64,000 nt of DNA from Mitsuokella multacida DSM 20544 (lineage in GTDB: Bacteria > Bacillota > Negativicutes > Selenomonadales > Selenomonadaceae). Where the stretch lies: contig NZ_GG697142.2 in assembly GCF_000155955.1 (NCBI RefSeq), forward strand, positions 671,325-735,324. The letters are read 5' to 3'. Under the pieces are notes generated by a model. It worked only from the letters and a program-made list of their open reading frames with translations, searched no databases and was not told the origin of the DNA. Position 1 is the stretch's first letter; every line of letters begins with the position of its first letter. Shown in pieces: positions 1 to 7,983 of this stretch. The translations under genes and the position numbers were made by a program.

Positions 1-1158
1 ACGGAGATCCCGGGCGAGGAGATGGTCAAGATCCTCACGGAGCTCGGCTTCACGGTCGAGGCGAAGGGCGAGGAAACCTACCATGTCACCGTGCCGTCGT
101 GGCGCAATGACTGCACCTACATGGAGGACCTCTCGGAGGAAGTCGCGCGCATCTACGGCTTCGACAAGATCGCGAGCACGACGCCGTTTGGCCGCATGGT
201 CCAGGGTAAGCAGAGCGCGAAGCAGAACTTTGTCGATAAGATCAAGCACACGCTCGCAAGCCTCGGCATGACGGAGGAGCTCTCGTTCGCCTTCACGAGC
301 ACGGACCTCTTCGACAAGCTGCTCGTGCCGGCTGACTCGCCGCTCCGCCAGGCCATCCCCATCCTCAATCCGCTGACGGATGAGGCGCCGCTCGTCCGCA
401 CGTGCCTCTTGACCTCCATCATGGAGAACGCCGTGCGCAACTTCTCGCGCAAGAACAACGACATCAAGCTCTTCGACGTCGCGCCGGTATTCCTGCCGCA
501 CGCGCTGCCGCTGACGGAGCTGCCGGAGGAGCGCCTGATGGTCGCCGGTCTCATCACGGGTCGCCGCGAGGAAGTCGGCTGGAACCAGGGAAATGAGATG
601 GTCGACTTCTTCGACATGAAGGGCATCGTCGAGGAGCTCTTCCGCGTGCTCGGCATCTCGAAGTACACGGTCGAGGCCGGCGAGCACTTCGCCATGCACC
701 CGGGCAAGACGGCGCTCTTCAAGAAGGGCCGCGAGGTCATCGCCGCCGTCGGCGAGCTTCACCCGCAGGCTGCCGTGAACTTCGGCATCAAGCAGAAGGT
801 CTACCTCTTCGAGATGGACCTCGAGGTGCTCATGAAGTACACGGGCAAGAGCTTCCACTTCGAGTCGCTGCCGAAGTACCCGGCGACGGCGCGCGACCTC
901 GCCATCGTCGTCGATGAGAGCGTCGCCTCGGCTGACATCGAGCGCGTCATCGCGAAGAACGGCGGCAAGCACTTCAAGGGTGTCACGCTGTTCGACGTCT
1001 ACACGGGCGAGCACGTCGCGAAGGGCAAGAAGAGCCTGGCCTTCAACCTGCAGTTCCAGTCGAAGGACAAGACGCTGACGGATGATGAGGCCGATGCAGC
1101 CTTTAAGAACATCCTCCAGGCTGTCGAGAAGCACTTTGATGCCGAGCTTCGCGCCTGA
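1..1158 (+). CDS. pheT: Phenylalanine-tRNA ligase beta subunit, C-terminal part (5' end outside window)
   Basis: The frame is open from base 1, so the N-terminal half lies upstream of the window. The beta subunit pairs with PheS in a heterotetramer that charges tRNA-Phe. What is visible starts in the B5-like region and runs through the catalytically inactive class II fold. It ends in a ferredoxin-like anticodon-binding (FDX-ACB) domain over about the last 95 residues, recognisable by KYPATARDLAIVVDE, FDVYTGEHVAKGKKSLAF and TLTDDEADAAF. zapA follows 45 bp downstream on the same strand, a common arrangement in Firmicutes. The family assignment is secure; only the partial length limits it. Confidence 0.95.
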   Translation, partial: TEIPGEEMVKILTELGFTVEAKGEETYHVTVPSWRNDCTYMEDLSEEVARIYGFDKIASTTPFGRMVQGKQSAKQNFVDKIKHTLASLGMTEELSFAFTSTDLFDKLLVPADSPLRQAIPILNPLTDEAPLVRTCLLTSIMENAVRNFSRKNNDIKLFDVAPVFLPHALPLTELPEERLMVAGLITGRREEVGWNQGNEMVDFFDMKGIVEELFRVLGISKYTVEAGEHFAMHPGKTALFKKGREVIAAVGELHPQAAVNFGIKQKVYLFEMDLEVLMKYTGKSFHFESLPKYPATARDLAIVVDESVASADIERVIAKNGGKHFKGVTLFDVYTGEHVAKGKKSLAFNLQFQSKDKTLTDDEADAAFKNILQAVEKHFDAELRA

Positions 1159-1203
1159 GTCATTTTGAGGCATTGTTGAGAGAGTAGGACGGAGGTGCAT
1201 CAG

Positions 1204-1464
1204 ATGGCTGATGTGGACCCAAAGGCGCCTCAGCGCGTCGTCGTCGAGATTTTCGGCGAGAGCTATCCGCTGCGGACGGATGACCCCGCGCGCCTCAAGA
1301 AGCTGGCGGCCGGCGTGGATCACCTGATGAAGAAGATGGCGGGCAGCGTCAAGAGCTTTGACGGCACGAAGATTGCCGTGCTCACAGCGTTGCAGCTCGC
1401 CGATGAATACGACAAGCTCAAGCAGGACTACGACGAGCTCGTCGAGCTGCTGGACGAGAAATAA
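1204..1464 (+). CDS. zapA: Cell division protein ZapA
   Basis: An 86-residue protein of the ZapA family, which cross-links FtsZ protofilaments at the division ring. The N-terminal strand region RVVVEIFGESYPLRT is typical. It is followed by helices ending in a coiled-coil-like acidic tail (ADEYDKLKQDYDELVELLDE). The ATG at 1204 was chosen because GGAGG at 1191-1195 sits 8 bp upstream; the GTG at 1195 overlaps that ribosome site. It lies directly after pheT and is closed by a strong intrinsic terminator. Confidence 0.9.
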   Translation: MADVDPKAPQRVVVEIFGESYPLRTDDPARLKKLAAGVDHLMKKMAGSVKSFDGTKIAVLTALQLADEYDKLKQDYDELVELLDEK

Positions 1465-1490
1465 CATCGAGCATAACGGCTCTGCCAAGA

Positions 1491-1518
1491 GGCCGCCCCA
1501 CGAGAGGGCGGCCTTTTT
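1491..1518 (+). terminator. Intrinsic terminator after zapA
   Basis: A perfect GGCCGCCC/GGGCGGCC stem with a 7-nt loop is followed by TTTTT. It closes the pheT-zapA unit. Confidence 0.9.
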
Positions 1519-1552
1519 GTGTGCGCATCTTGGACATCAGAGTGATTTTCTC

Positions 1553-1581
1553 TTGACGTTAGAAAGCCTTTTCCGTATAAT
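1553..1581 (+). promoter_or_regulatory. Sigma-A-type promoter of the first tetR gene
   Basis: TTGACG (1553-1558) and TATAAT (1576-1581) are separated by 17 bp. The palindromic operator at 1599-1616 lies just downstream, where a bound repressor would block elongation or open-complex escape. Confidence 0.8.
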
Positions 1582-1598
1582 TAAATTGTAAATAAAAG

Positions 1599-1616
1599 AG
1601 TTGAACATGTTCAACT
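1599..1616 (+). promoter_or_regulatory. Palindromic operator O1 (predicted TetR autoregulation)
   Basis: An 18-bp perfect palindrome with core TTGAACATGTTCAA. The same 14-bp core recurs in a longer palindrome at 2351-2374 in front of the export operon. The regulator gene lies between the two sites, so it very likely controls both. Confidence 0.85.
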
Positions 1617-1642
1617 TAAAAAGAATCAGGGGGAAATATGAG

Positions 1643-2287
1643 ATGAAACAACACACACAGGAAATCCGGCAGCGCGTGCTGGAAAGTGCCAAGGAACTGC
1701 TGATCGAGCAGGGATACAAGAAGACGACGATCCGCGGCATCGTGGAGCGGTCGGGCGTATTGACGGGCAGCATCTACTACTTCTTCAAGAACAAGGAAGC
1801 CATCTTCGCGGAGATGCTCGAGTCCATCATCCACCAGTGCATCGAGAAGATTGACACGTGCTGTGAGGGGGAGACAGCCGCGTTCAAGTTCGCCGTGCTC
1901 TGCGAGGTGGAGCTCAAGAAGATGCAGGACGACCCGCGCATCCGCGAGATCTACTTCGAGTGCTACCGCTCGCCGGTCATCTTCGAGAAGTTCGTCGACC
2001 TGTTCGCCTCGTTTGCCAAGCGGCTGTTCGGCACGCGCTTCACGGATGAGGAGTACCGCCAGAAGAACCTGCTGATCAAGGGCGCGATGGGCGCGAGCAT
2101 CACGGCGCTCTACTTCGAGCACGAGATGGACGACGAGCGGACGCGCGCGGAGGTCATCCGCGGCACGCTGCGCCTTATGAGCGTCCCAGAAGAAGAGATC
2201 CGGGCGACGATGGACCGCATGCGCGGCCGTGAGGAGCTCTGGCAGCACATCGCACAGGAACTCGTCGAGATGCCGCTGGCCATCTGA
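1643..2287 (+). CDS. TetR/AcrR-family transcriptional regulator
   Basis: A 214-residue repressor-type protein. The N-terminal helix-turn-helix spans about residues 8-52 (RQRVLESAKELL, GYKKTTIRGIVERSG, GSIYYFFKNKEAIF), followed by an all-helical ligand-binding and dimerisation domain. The ATG at 1643 was chosen for AGGGGGAA at 1628-1635; longer in-frame extensions run into the operator. It is transcribed from the 1553-1581 promoter and lies directly before a HlyD/ABC-2 exporter operon sharing its operator core. It is inferred to repress both itself and the exporter. The inducer cannot be read from the sequence. Confidence 0.9.
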   Translation: MKQHTQEIRQRVLESAKELLIEQGYKKTTIRGIVERSGVLTGSIYYFFKNKEAIFAEMLESIIHQCIEKIDTCCEGETAAFKFAVLCEVELKKMQDDPRIREIYFECYRSPVIFEKFVDLFASFAKRLFGTRFTDEEYRQKNLLIKGAMGASITALYFEHEMDDERTRAEVIRGTLRLMSVPEEEIRATMDRMRGREELWQHIAQELVEMPLAI

Positions 2288-2350
2288 GCCGGCGCAGCAA
2301 GAAAGCGCGGCGCCATGCGCATGCGCCCAAATCATGGGCTGACGCATGCC

Positions 2351-2374
2351 ATTATTTGAACATGTTCAAATAAT
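2351..2374 (+). promoter_or_regulatory. Palindromic operator O2 upstream of the hlyD/ABC-2 operon
   Basis: A 24-bp perfect palindrome whose centre is TTGAACATGTTCAA, flanked by ATTAT/ATAAT. It sits 28 bp upstream of the hlyD-like start and carries the same core as O1. It is therefore the probable binding site of the regulator at 1643-2287. Confidence 0.85.
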
Positions 2375-2402
2375 AAGGGATAAACAAATTGAGGTGAGGA
2401 AC

Positions 2403-3437
2403 ATGAGAAACGAGAAGATGATGAGGATAGGGAAATGGGAGCGCATCTTGGCGCTCTGCCTGGCCGTGCTGATGACGCTGCTCATCTGCACGGGATGCGG
2501 CAGGACGGCCGATGCCGACAAGACGACATGGGGCCGCGCGGATGCGAAGGAGATCGACGTCAACTCAAAGATCGCGGGGCGCGTCGTCGCGCTCTACGTC
2601 AAGGAGGGCGATACGGTCAAGGAAGGGCAGGTCATCGCGCGCATCGACAAGCGCAGCCTCGAGGCCCAGAAGGCTGAGGCTGAGGCCAGCATCCGCGCCC
2701 TGCGCGCCCAGCAGGCACAGGCGTTCGTGACGACGAACATGGAGTCGGGCACGACTTCGTCGGCCGTCTCGCAGGCGCAGGCCACGGCGGACAAGGCGCG
2801 GGCTGACCTCGCGCTCTCGCAGGCCGACCACGACCGCTATGCGGAACTCCTCGCGCAGGGCGCCGTCTCGCGTCAGACGTTCGACCAGTACGACACGAAG
2901 TACCAGACGGCGCAGGCCACCTACGCGCAGGCGCAGGCGGCGGTCAACCAGGCACAGGCCGGCACGCTGCAGACGGACGCTTCGCGGGCCAATGAGCAGG
3001 CGATGGCGATGAAGCTGGAGCAGGCGGAGGCCACGCTGCAGAACATCGAGGTATCACTCGACGAGACGGAGATCCGCGCGCCGTTCGACGGCGTCATCAC
3101 GGAGAAGTACATCGAGGAAGGCTCGATGATCTCGAACGGCACGCCGCTCGTCGCGGTGCAGGACCCGACGGACAACTGGGTCGACATCAAGGTGCCGGAG
3201 ACGGAGCTCTCGAAGTACGCCGTCGGCCAGCAGGTGAAGCTCATCGGCCGCGATGACAAGACGGAGGTCACGGGCACCATCACGGATATCAGCAAGAAAG
3301 CGGAATTCGCGACCCAGCGCGCGACGAGCGAGCGCGGCGATGAGACGGATATCGTCAGCTTCAATGTCAAGGTACAGGTCGACTCCGAAGTCCTGCGCCC
3401 GGGCATGCGCTTCCGCCTGGCCGGTAATGCGTCATGA
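2403..3437 (+). CDS. HlyD-family periplasmic adaptor (membrane fusion) lipoprotein
   Basis: A 344-residue adaptor linking inner-membrane export permeases to an outer-membrane channel. A basic N-terminus and hydrophobic segment end in a candidate lipobox around Cys32 (LLICTGC). A biotinyl-lipoyl-like half motif follows (INSKIAGRVVALYVKEGDTVKEGQVIARID), then a long coiled-coil hairpin rich in Gln/Ala at about 85-225. The second lipoyl half is IRAPFDGVITEKYIEEGSMI, and a beta-barrel domain closes the protein. Start ATG 2403 has GAGGTGAGGA directly upstream. It overlaps the first permease by ATGA, so translation is coupled. The architecture resembles YbhG of E. coli YbhGFSR, but no ATPase gene is present here. 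Confidence 0.9.
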   Translation: MRNEKMMRIGKWERILALCLAVLMTLLICTGCGRTADADKTTWGRADAKEIDVNSKIAGRVVALYVKEGDTVKEGQVIARIDKRSLEAQKAEAEASIRALRAQQAQAFVTTNMESGTTSSAVSQAQATADKARADLALSQADHDRYAELLAQGAVSRQTFDQYDTKYQTAQATYAQAQAAVNQAQAGTLQTDASRANEQAMAMKLEQAEATLQNIEVSLDETEIRAPFDGVITEKYIEEGSMISNGTPLVAVQDPTDNWVDIKVPETELSKYAVGQQVKLIGRDDKTEVTGTITDISKKAEFATQRATSERGDETDIVSFNVKVQVDSEVLRPGMRFRLAGNAS

Positions 3438-4615
3438 CACGGCTGCTCGCGGCGCTGCGCACGATCTATGAAGTCGCGGCCGATGAGTTCTGGTACCTCG
3501 TGAAGGGCAGGCCGCCCGTGGCGCTCGTGCCCTTCATCGTGCCGCTCGGCTTTGCCGTGCTCTTCGGCTTCGTCTATCAGGAGAACGTCGTCAACCACAT
3601 CCCGATGGTCGTCTGGGACGAGGACCAGTCGGCGACGAGCCGCTCGCTCATTCAGGCCTACACGGATGCGGACCGCTTCGACTTCGTCGCGCAGGTCGAC
3701 ACAGAGGAGGAGATGCTCGATGCCATCCATGCGGGCGAGGCGCGCGTGGCTCTGTCCATCCCGAAGGATTTCGACAAGGAGCTCAAGTCGGGGCAGGGCA
3801 CGGACTTCATGCTGATGGTCGACTCGTCGAACAACATGTTCGGCAATGCGGCCATCAGCGCCTCGCAGGAAGTCAGCCGCTCGTTCTCCGTGGCGGCGGG
3901 CCAGCAGCTGCTCGAAAGCCAGGGCCTGCTGCCGGATGACGCCATCGTATCCGTCTATCCCGTGCGCATGGGCGTGCGCATCCTAGGCAACCCGGCCAAC
4001 GGCTACGCGTCCTTTATGCTCTCGGGCCTCATGATGAACGGCCTGCAGATCGGCATCATGCTCTCGCTCGCGCCTGCGCTCGTCACGGAGCTCTTCCGCC
4101 GCCGCTTCGCCGATCGGAATGCCTTCCTGATCCTGCTCGGCAAGAGTCTGCCGTACTGGTGCTTTGCGCTCACAGCCTATGTGCTCGCGCTCCTCGTCGT
4201 CATCTACGGCTTTGCCGTGCCGATGCGCGGCAACTGGGCGGAGGCCGTGCTTTTAGGCGCTGCCTTCATCTTCTTCGTCAGCAGCGTCCTGCACGTCTTC
4301 TCGGCCTGCTGCCCGACGCGCGTGCTCTCACTGCAGGCCCCGATGGTCTACATCATGCCGGGGCTGCTCTACAGCGGTCTCTCGTGGCCGAACTTCGACA
4401 TGAGTGACATCGCTTCAATGCTCGGCATGCTGATGCCGATGACGTACGGCGGCGACACGCTGCGCGACATCCTGCTGAGCGGCACGGCGCCCGCGCTCTA
4501 CAAGAACTGCCTGGTCATGCTCTTGGGCGGCCTCGGCCGCCAGCTCGTGGCCTCGCTGCTCTTCTACCTGCGGCGCAAGCATCACTTCTGGACCGGAGAG
4601 GAGGGGTCCGCATGA
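3434..4615 (+). CDS. ABC-2-type export permease, first subunit
   Basis: A 393-residue permease of the ABC-2 membrane family. One N-terminal transmembrane helix (about 27-48) precedes a large extracytoplasmic domain (about 50-185; starts IPMVVWDEDQSATSRSL). Five or so helices follow from about 195 to 385, including the typical IMPGLLYSGLSWP turn. It overlaps the adaptor gene upstream and the second permease downstream by 4 bp each. It probably forms a heterodimer with the next gene product. A cognate nucleotide-binding subunit is missing from the operon and must be supplied from elsewhere. Confidence 0.88.
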   Translation: MTRLLAALRTIYEVAADEFWYLVKGRPPVALVPFIVPLGFAVLFGFVYQENVVNHIPMVVWDEDQSATSRSLIQAYTDADRFDFVAQVDTEEEMLDAIHAGEARVALSIPKDFDKELKSGQGTDFMLMVDSSNNMFGNAAISASQEVSRSFSVAAGQQLLESQGLLPDDAIVSVYPVRMGVRILGNPANGYASFMLSGLMMNGLQIGIMLSLAPALVTELFRRRFADRNAFLILLGKSLPYWCFALTAYVLALLVVIYGFAVPMRGNWAEAVLLGAAFIFFVSSVLHVFSACCPTRVLSLQAPMVYIMPGLLYSGLSWPNFDMSDIASMLGMLMPMTYGGDTLRDILLSGTAPALYKNCLVMLLGGLGRQLVASLLFYLRRKHHFWTGEEGSA

Positions 4616-5781
4616 AGGATCTGCTCTTGGCCATCCGGCGTGAATTCCTCATGGCCCTGCACGACCCGCGCCGCCTCGTCTTCCTGTTCGGCGCGGCCGT
4701 GGCCTACCTCATCGTCTTCGGCCTGCTCTACGTGCCGAACATCGTCAAGGACGTGCCGTGCGTCGTCTACGATGCGGAGGACTCGCATTTCTCGCGCGAG
4801 CTCGTCCGCGACATCGAGAGCAGCGACAGCATGCGCGCCGTCCTCTTCGTCGACAGCGAGGAGGATATGCGCGAGGCACTGCGCCAGAAGCAGGCGTATG
4901 CGGCCATCGAGATCCCGGCGGACTTCTCGCGCAAGGTCAAGACGGGGCAGAGCGCCGAGGTGCTCTACATGGCCAACGGCGCAAACATCATCCTGACGAA
5001 CATCACGAGTTCGGCCATGCAGGACATCCTCGCGGACTTCTCGGACCGCTTCGCCGCAGAGCGCACGGCCCTGCGCACGGGCGGCGATGAGGAGCTCCTG
5101 CAGAACATGATCTCGCCGGTCCACGCGCATCTGCGCGTGCTCTACAACACGACGCAGGGCTACATGTTCTTCTTCCTGCTCGGCCTCGCGATGGTCGCGT
5201 TCCAGCAGGGCATCCTCTTCGCCGTCGGCGCGGCGATCTGCGGCGAGTACGAGCAGTTGCGCGCGGGCGCGGGCGACTGGCAGGGGGCCTCCTGGCTGCT
5301 GCTCGTCGCCAAGCTCGTGCTCTACTTCGCGCTCGCCATGCTCTCGTACCTGCTCGTCACCGTGCTCGTGCAGTACGTCTTCGCGATACCGCTGAAGGCG
5401 CCTCTTGGCACACTGCTCGGTTTGGCCGCTGCCTTTATCGTCGCGGCGATGAGCTTTGGCATCTTCGCCTCGGCCATCTTCCCGTGTGAGATGGAGTTCG
5501 TGCGGGCCATCATCATGTACCCGGTGCCGGCGTTCATCCTGTCAGGCTACACCTGGCCGCAGGAGTCGATGCCGGCCTGGCTGCAGAGAGTCGCCGAGGC
5601 GTTCCCGCTCTCGTGGTTCTCGAACACCGTGCGCGAGCTCTTCCTCGCGGGCCATTCGCCGCGCCTTGCCGGCGACTATCAGGCGTTCGCTGTGCTCACG
5701 GCCGTCTTCCTGAGCCTCGGCGCCATGCTCTTCTGCTGGCGCATGCGGCGCTACCGGCGCGCGGCCGACGCTGAGCGCTGA
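4612..5781 (+). CDS. ABC-2-type export permease, second subunit
   Basis: A 389-residue paralogue of the preceding permease with the same layout: N-terminal helix (FLFGAAVAYLIVFGLLYVPN), extracytoplasmic domain (VPCVVYDAEDSHFSRELV and onward), then a helical bundle ending in the FILSGYTWPQESMP signature and a basic tail. It starts at ATG 4612 inside the stop of the upstream gene. It is the last gene of the TetR-controlled operon; no ATP-binding cassette gene follows. The substrate is unknown; a drug, lipid or cell-envelope compound is typical for the family. Confidence 0.88.
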   Translation: MKDLLLAIRREFLMALHDPRRLVFLFGAAVAYLIVFGLLYVPNIVKDVPCVVYDAEDSHFSRELVRDIESSDSMRAVLFVDSEEDMREALRQKQAYAAIEIPADFSRKVKTGQSAEVLYMANGANIILTNITSSAMQDILADFSDRFAAERTALRTGGDEELLQNMISPVHAHLRVLYNTTQGYMFFFLLGLAMVAFQQGILFAVGAAICGEYEQLRAGAGDWQGASWLLLVAKLVLYFALAMLSYLLVTVLVQYVFAIPLKAPLGTLLGLAAAFIVAAMSFGIFASAIFPCEMEFVRAIIMYPVPAFILSGYTWPQESMPAWLQRVAEAFPLSWFSNTVRELFLAGHSPRLAGDYQAFAVLTAVFLSLGAMLFCWRMRRYRRAADAER

Positions 5782-5805
5782 AGAGCCGAAGAATCGAGAG
5801 AAGAA

Positions 5806-5834
5806 TTGAGAGGTGGTCGCATCTGTGATAGAAT
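5806..5834 (+). promoter_or_regulatory. Promoter upstream of the PagL-like gene
   Basis: TTGAGA (5806-5811) and TAGAAT (5829-5834) are 17 bp apart, with an extended -10 TGA just before. It leaves an untranslated leader of roughly 90 nt. Confidence 0.7.
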
Positions 5835-5929
5835 AAGGAAAGATTCAAGATCCACAGAACGTAGTGAGACGCAAGGACTGCGGACCGCTCGAAGGTAGCA
5901 GGGATTTCAGAAAAGGATGGCGCATCATC

Positions 5930-6763
5930 ATGGCTAAGAAACACGATACACACGATACAGTACATGCCGCACAGAAGCAACAGAAGCAATCGGACGCGTC
6001 GAAGTGGAGCCGGACGCTGCTCGCTCTGCCGATAGCGGCACTCGGCCTGCTCACCTGGCAGACGACGGCTATGGCCGCTGCGCCTGTGGCTGCCGCGGCA
6101 AGCCAGACGGCAGAGAGCGCAGGGCAGGCGACGCAGCAGGAGGCAGGCAAGGCAGAGGCACAGCAGCCGCAGGGACTCCATGTCGAGCCGGTCAAGGCAG
6201 CTGAGACAGAGACCGCCAAGGCGCCGTCCGCAAAGACTGTGCCGACGGCGGCGGAGCCCGCGGCCAAGAAAGCAGAGAAGCGCAAGAACATCGAGGTGCA
6301 GCTCGAGTACCTCGAGGGCCGCTTCTTCGCGAAGCGCGATGTCGATCTCTACAACGTGCATGTCTACCGCCAGTACAAGGAGCTCGGCGCGCTCTCGCTG
6401 CATTACGGCCTGACGTTCGAGCGCGCGACGGGCAGCACGACGGAGGACGACATCTGGCGTGATGCCGAGGCCGTCGGCTTCGGCCCGTCCTACATGATGC
6501 GCTGGACGAAGCACATCTCGGGCAAGCTCGACGGCTCCATTGACGGCTCAGGCAGCCTGCTCGCCTACAACCACGCCCATCCGGGCAACGGCCGCGCCTA
6601 CGGCTTCCTCTGGCGCATCGGCCCGCGTCTCACGTATCATTACACCGACCGCGACGCGCTGAGCCTCGCCTACCTCTTCCACCATTCGTCGAATGGCATG
6701 AGCACCCACAACCCGGGCTACAACGGCGTTGGCTTCTCACTGGGCTTCACGCATTGGTATTGA
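5930..6763 (+). CDS. PagL-like outer-membrane lipid A 3-O-deacylase family protein
   Basis: A 277-residue exported protein. A signal sequence (about 20-45, ending ATAMA) is followed by a low-complexity Ala/Gln/Glu-rich linker to about residue 115. A C-terminal beta-barrel domain ends in aromatic Trp-Tyr, as outer-membrane barrels do. The segment LAYLFHHSSNGMSTHNPGYN carries the His-x-Ser-Asn signature of PagL, which trims lipid A acyl chains. The acidic catalytic residue expected about 12 positions after the Ser appears to be Asn or Gly, so activity is uncertain. Start ATG 5930 follows AAAAGGATGG. It is monocistronic, between its own promoter and terminator. Confidence 0.7.
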   Translation: MAKKHDTHDTVHAAQKQQKQSDASKWSRTLLALPIAALGLLTWQTTAMAAAPVAAAASQTAESAGQATQQEAGKAEAQQPQGLHVEPVKAAETETAKAPSAKTVPTAAEPAAKKAEKRKNIEVQLEYLEGRFFAKRDVDLYNVHVYRQYKELGALSLHYGLTFERATGSTTEDDIWRDAEAVGFGPSYMMRWTKHISGKLDGSIDGSGSLLAYNHAHPGNGRAYGFLWRIGPRLTYHYTDRDALSLAYLFHHSSNGMSTHNPGYNGVGFSLGFTHWY

Positions 6764-6770
6764 TGGACGC

Positions 6771-6820
6771 AAGAGCGCCCTCTCATGGAATTATCCTTCC
6801 AGAGAGGGCGCTCTTTTTTA
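6771..6820 (+). terminator. Intrinsic terminator after the PagL-like gene
   Basis: A 14-bp stem (AAGAGCGCCCTCTC with its complement) and loop are followed by TTTTTT. The stretch from here to 7002 is AT-rich and holds no further gene; it should contain the pseudopilin operon promoter. Confidence 0.9.
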
Positions 6821-7002
6821 AGAATTCTTATTTAGAATAATAAAAATATTTTAAAGATTGGCAGGATTTAAGAGGGTGCACGGAGAAACTAATAAACATC
6901 CGCTGGATGTGGACAGATTGGATTGAGATACGGAAGACATGTAAACCGTATCGGCTCCGGAACGCGGGGCCAAGTTCTTTGATTCGAGAGGAGGATTCTT
7001 TC

Positions 7003-7431
7003 ATGCAGACTCGACAGAATGAAGCAGGTTTCACCTTGATTGGCATGCTGATTGCCGTGGGCATCGTGGCAATCCTCGCATTGATTGCCGTACCGAAATT
7101 CACTTCTGCCATCGCCTCGGCCAATACGGCCAGGATACAATCCGACTTGTCTACACTGAATACAGCGATTGCCGTCTATGAGATCGATAATGGAAAAGCG
7201 CCGGAGAAGATTGCGGATCTGAAGGATTATCTGCAGTCCACGGATATCAAGCCGCCGACGGGGCAATGTTATGTGAATGGCGAATCCGTGAAGCTCGAAG
7301 CGGCTGCGTATACGATCGATAAGGATAACAGGCGGGCACTCTGCAATGGCAATGCCATCGGTGCGTTCACCAAAGAGAAGAAGACTGCAGAGGAAACACC
7401 CCCAAAACCGGAATCGGGTAATGGTGGCTGA
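7003..7431 (+). CDS. Type II secretion/type IV pilus major pseudopilin-like protein
   Basis: A 142-residue prepilin. The short leader MQTRQNEAG is followed by FTLIGMLIAVGIVAILALIAVPKF, a class III signal peptide cleaved and methylated by prepilin peptidase. The rest resembles a small GspG/PilA-type globular domain with two Cys that could pair, and a Pro/Glu-rich tail. Position 5 of the mature protein, nearly always Glu in major pilins, is Gly here. The ATG at 7003 has GAGAGGAGG upstream. It heads an operon with a prepilin peptidase and several minor pseudopilins. Confidence 0.85.
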   Translation: MQTRQNEAGFTLIGMLIAVGIVAILALIAVPKFTSAIASANTARIQSDLSTLNTAIAVYEIDNGKAPEKIADLKDYLQSTDIKPPTGQCYVNGESVKLEAAAYTIDKDNRRALCNGNAIGAFTKEKKTAEETPPKPESGNGG

Positions 7432-7434
7432 GCC

Positions 7435-7983
7435 ATGGTTGGCTATCTGCCCTTGCGGGCGCGCATCATCATCGTGCTGCTGCTCGTCCTGATGCTTTTT
7501 GGCCTGTCAATGGCTGACCTGGACCATCTCGAACTCGTCCGGGGTGGCCTGTTTTGCGTGCTCCTGCTCGTCATGGCGGTCATCGACTTCCGGACGGGGC
7601 TGCTGCCGGACAAGGGCAATCTCTACCTGGCAGGACTCGGCCTCATGATGGCCGGGCTCACGGGGGAGGCACAGGACGCACTTCTCGGCGCGCTGCTCGG
7701 CGCGGCCTTGCTCTTTGCCCTGCGCACGCTGTCGCGCGGCGGCATCGGGCTCGGCGACGTCAAGTATGCGGCGGCCTTCGGCATCTGGCTCGGCTGGCAG
7801 GGGACACTTTTGGCGCTCGCGCTGTCCTTTGCGCTCGGCGCGTGTCTGGCGCTCGTGCTGCTCGGCACGGGGCGGCTGGGCCGCCGGGACCGGCTGGCCT
7901 TCGGGCCGTTCCTGTCGGCGGGAGCGTACCTCAGTTACATCAGCGGTGCGGCTTTCTGGTCGGCCTATGAGGTGCTGCTATGA
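7435..7983 (+). CDS. Short A24-family prepilin peptidase
   Basis: A 182-residue polytopic membrane aspartyl protease. The two catalytic Asp motifs are visible: VIDFRTGLLPD near residue 50 and GIGLGDVKYAAAFG near 105. It lacks the N-terminal Cys-rich methyltransferase region of PilD/GspO, like the short archaeal and TadV-type enzymes. It sits 3 bp after the pseudopilin it presumably processes and overlaps the next pseudopilin gene by ATGA. The function is secure; the absence of the methylation domain is read directly from length and start. Confidence 0.85.
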   Translation: MVGYLPLRARIIIVLLLVLMLFGLSMADLDHLELVRGGLFCVLLLVMAVIDFRTGLLPDKGNLYLAGLGLMMAGLTGEAQDALLGALLGAALLFALRTLSRGGIGLGDVKYAAAFGIWLGWQGTLLALALSFALGACLALVLLGTGRLGRRDRLAFGPFLSAGAYLSYISGAAFWSAYEVLL

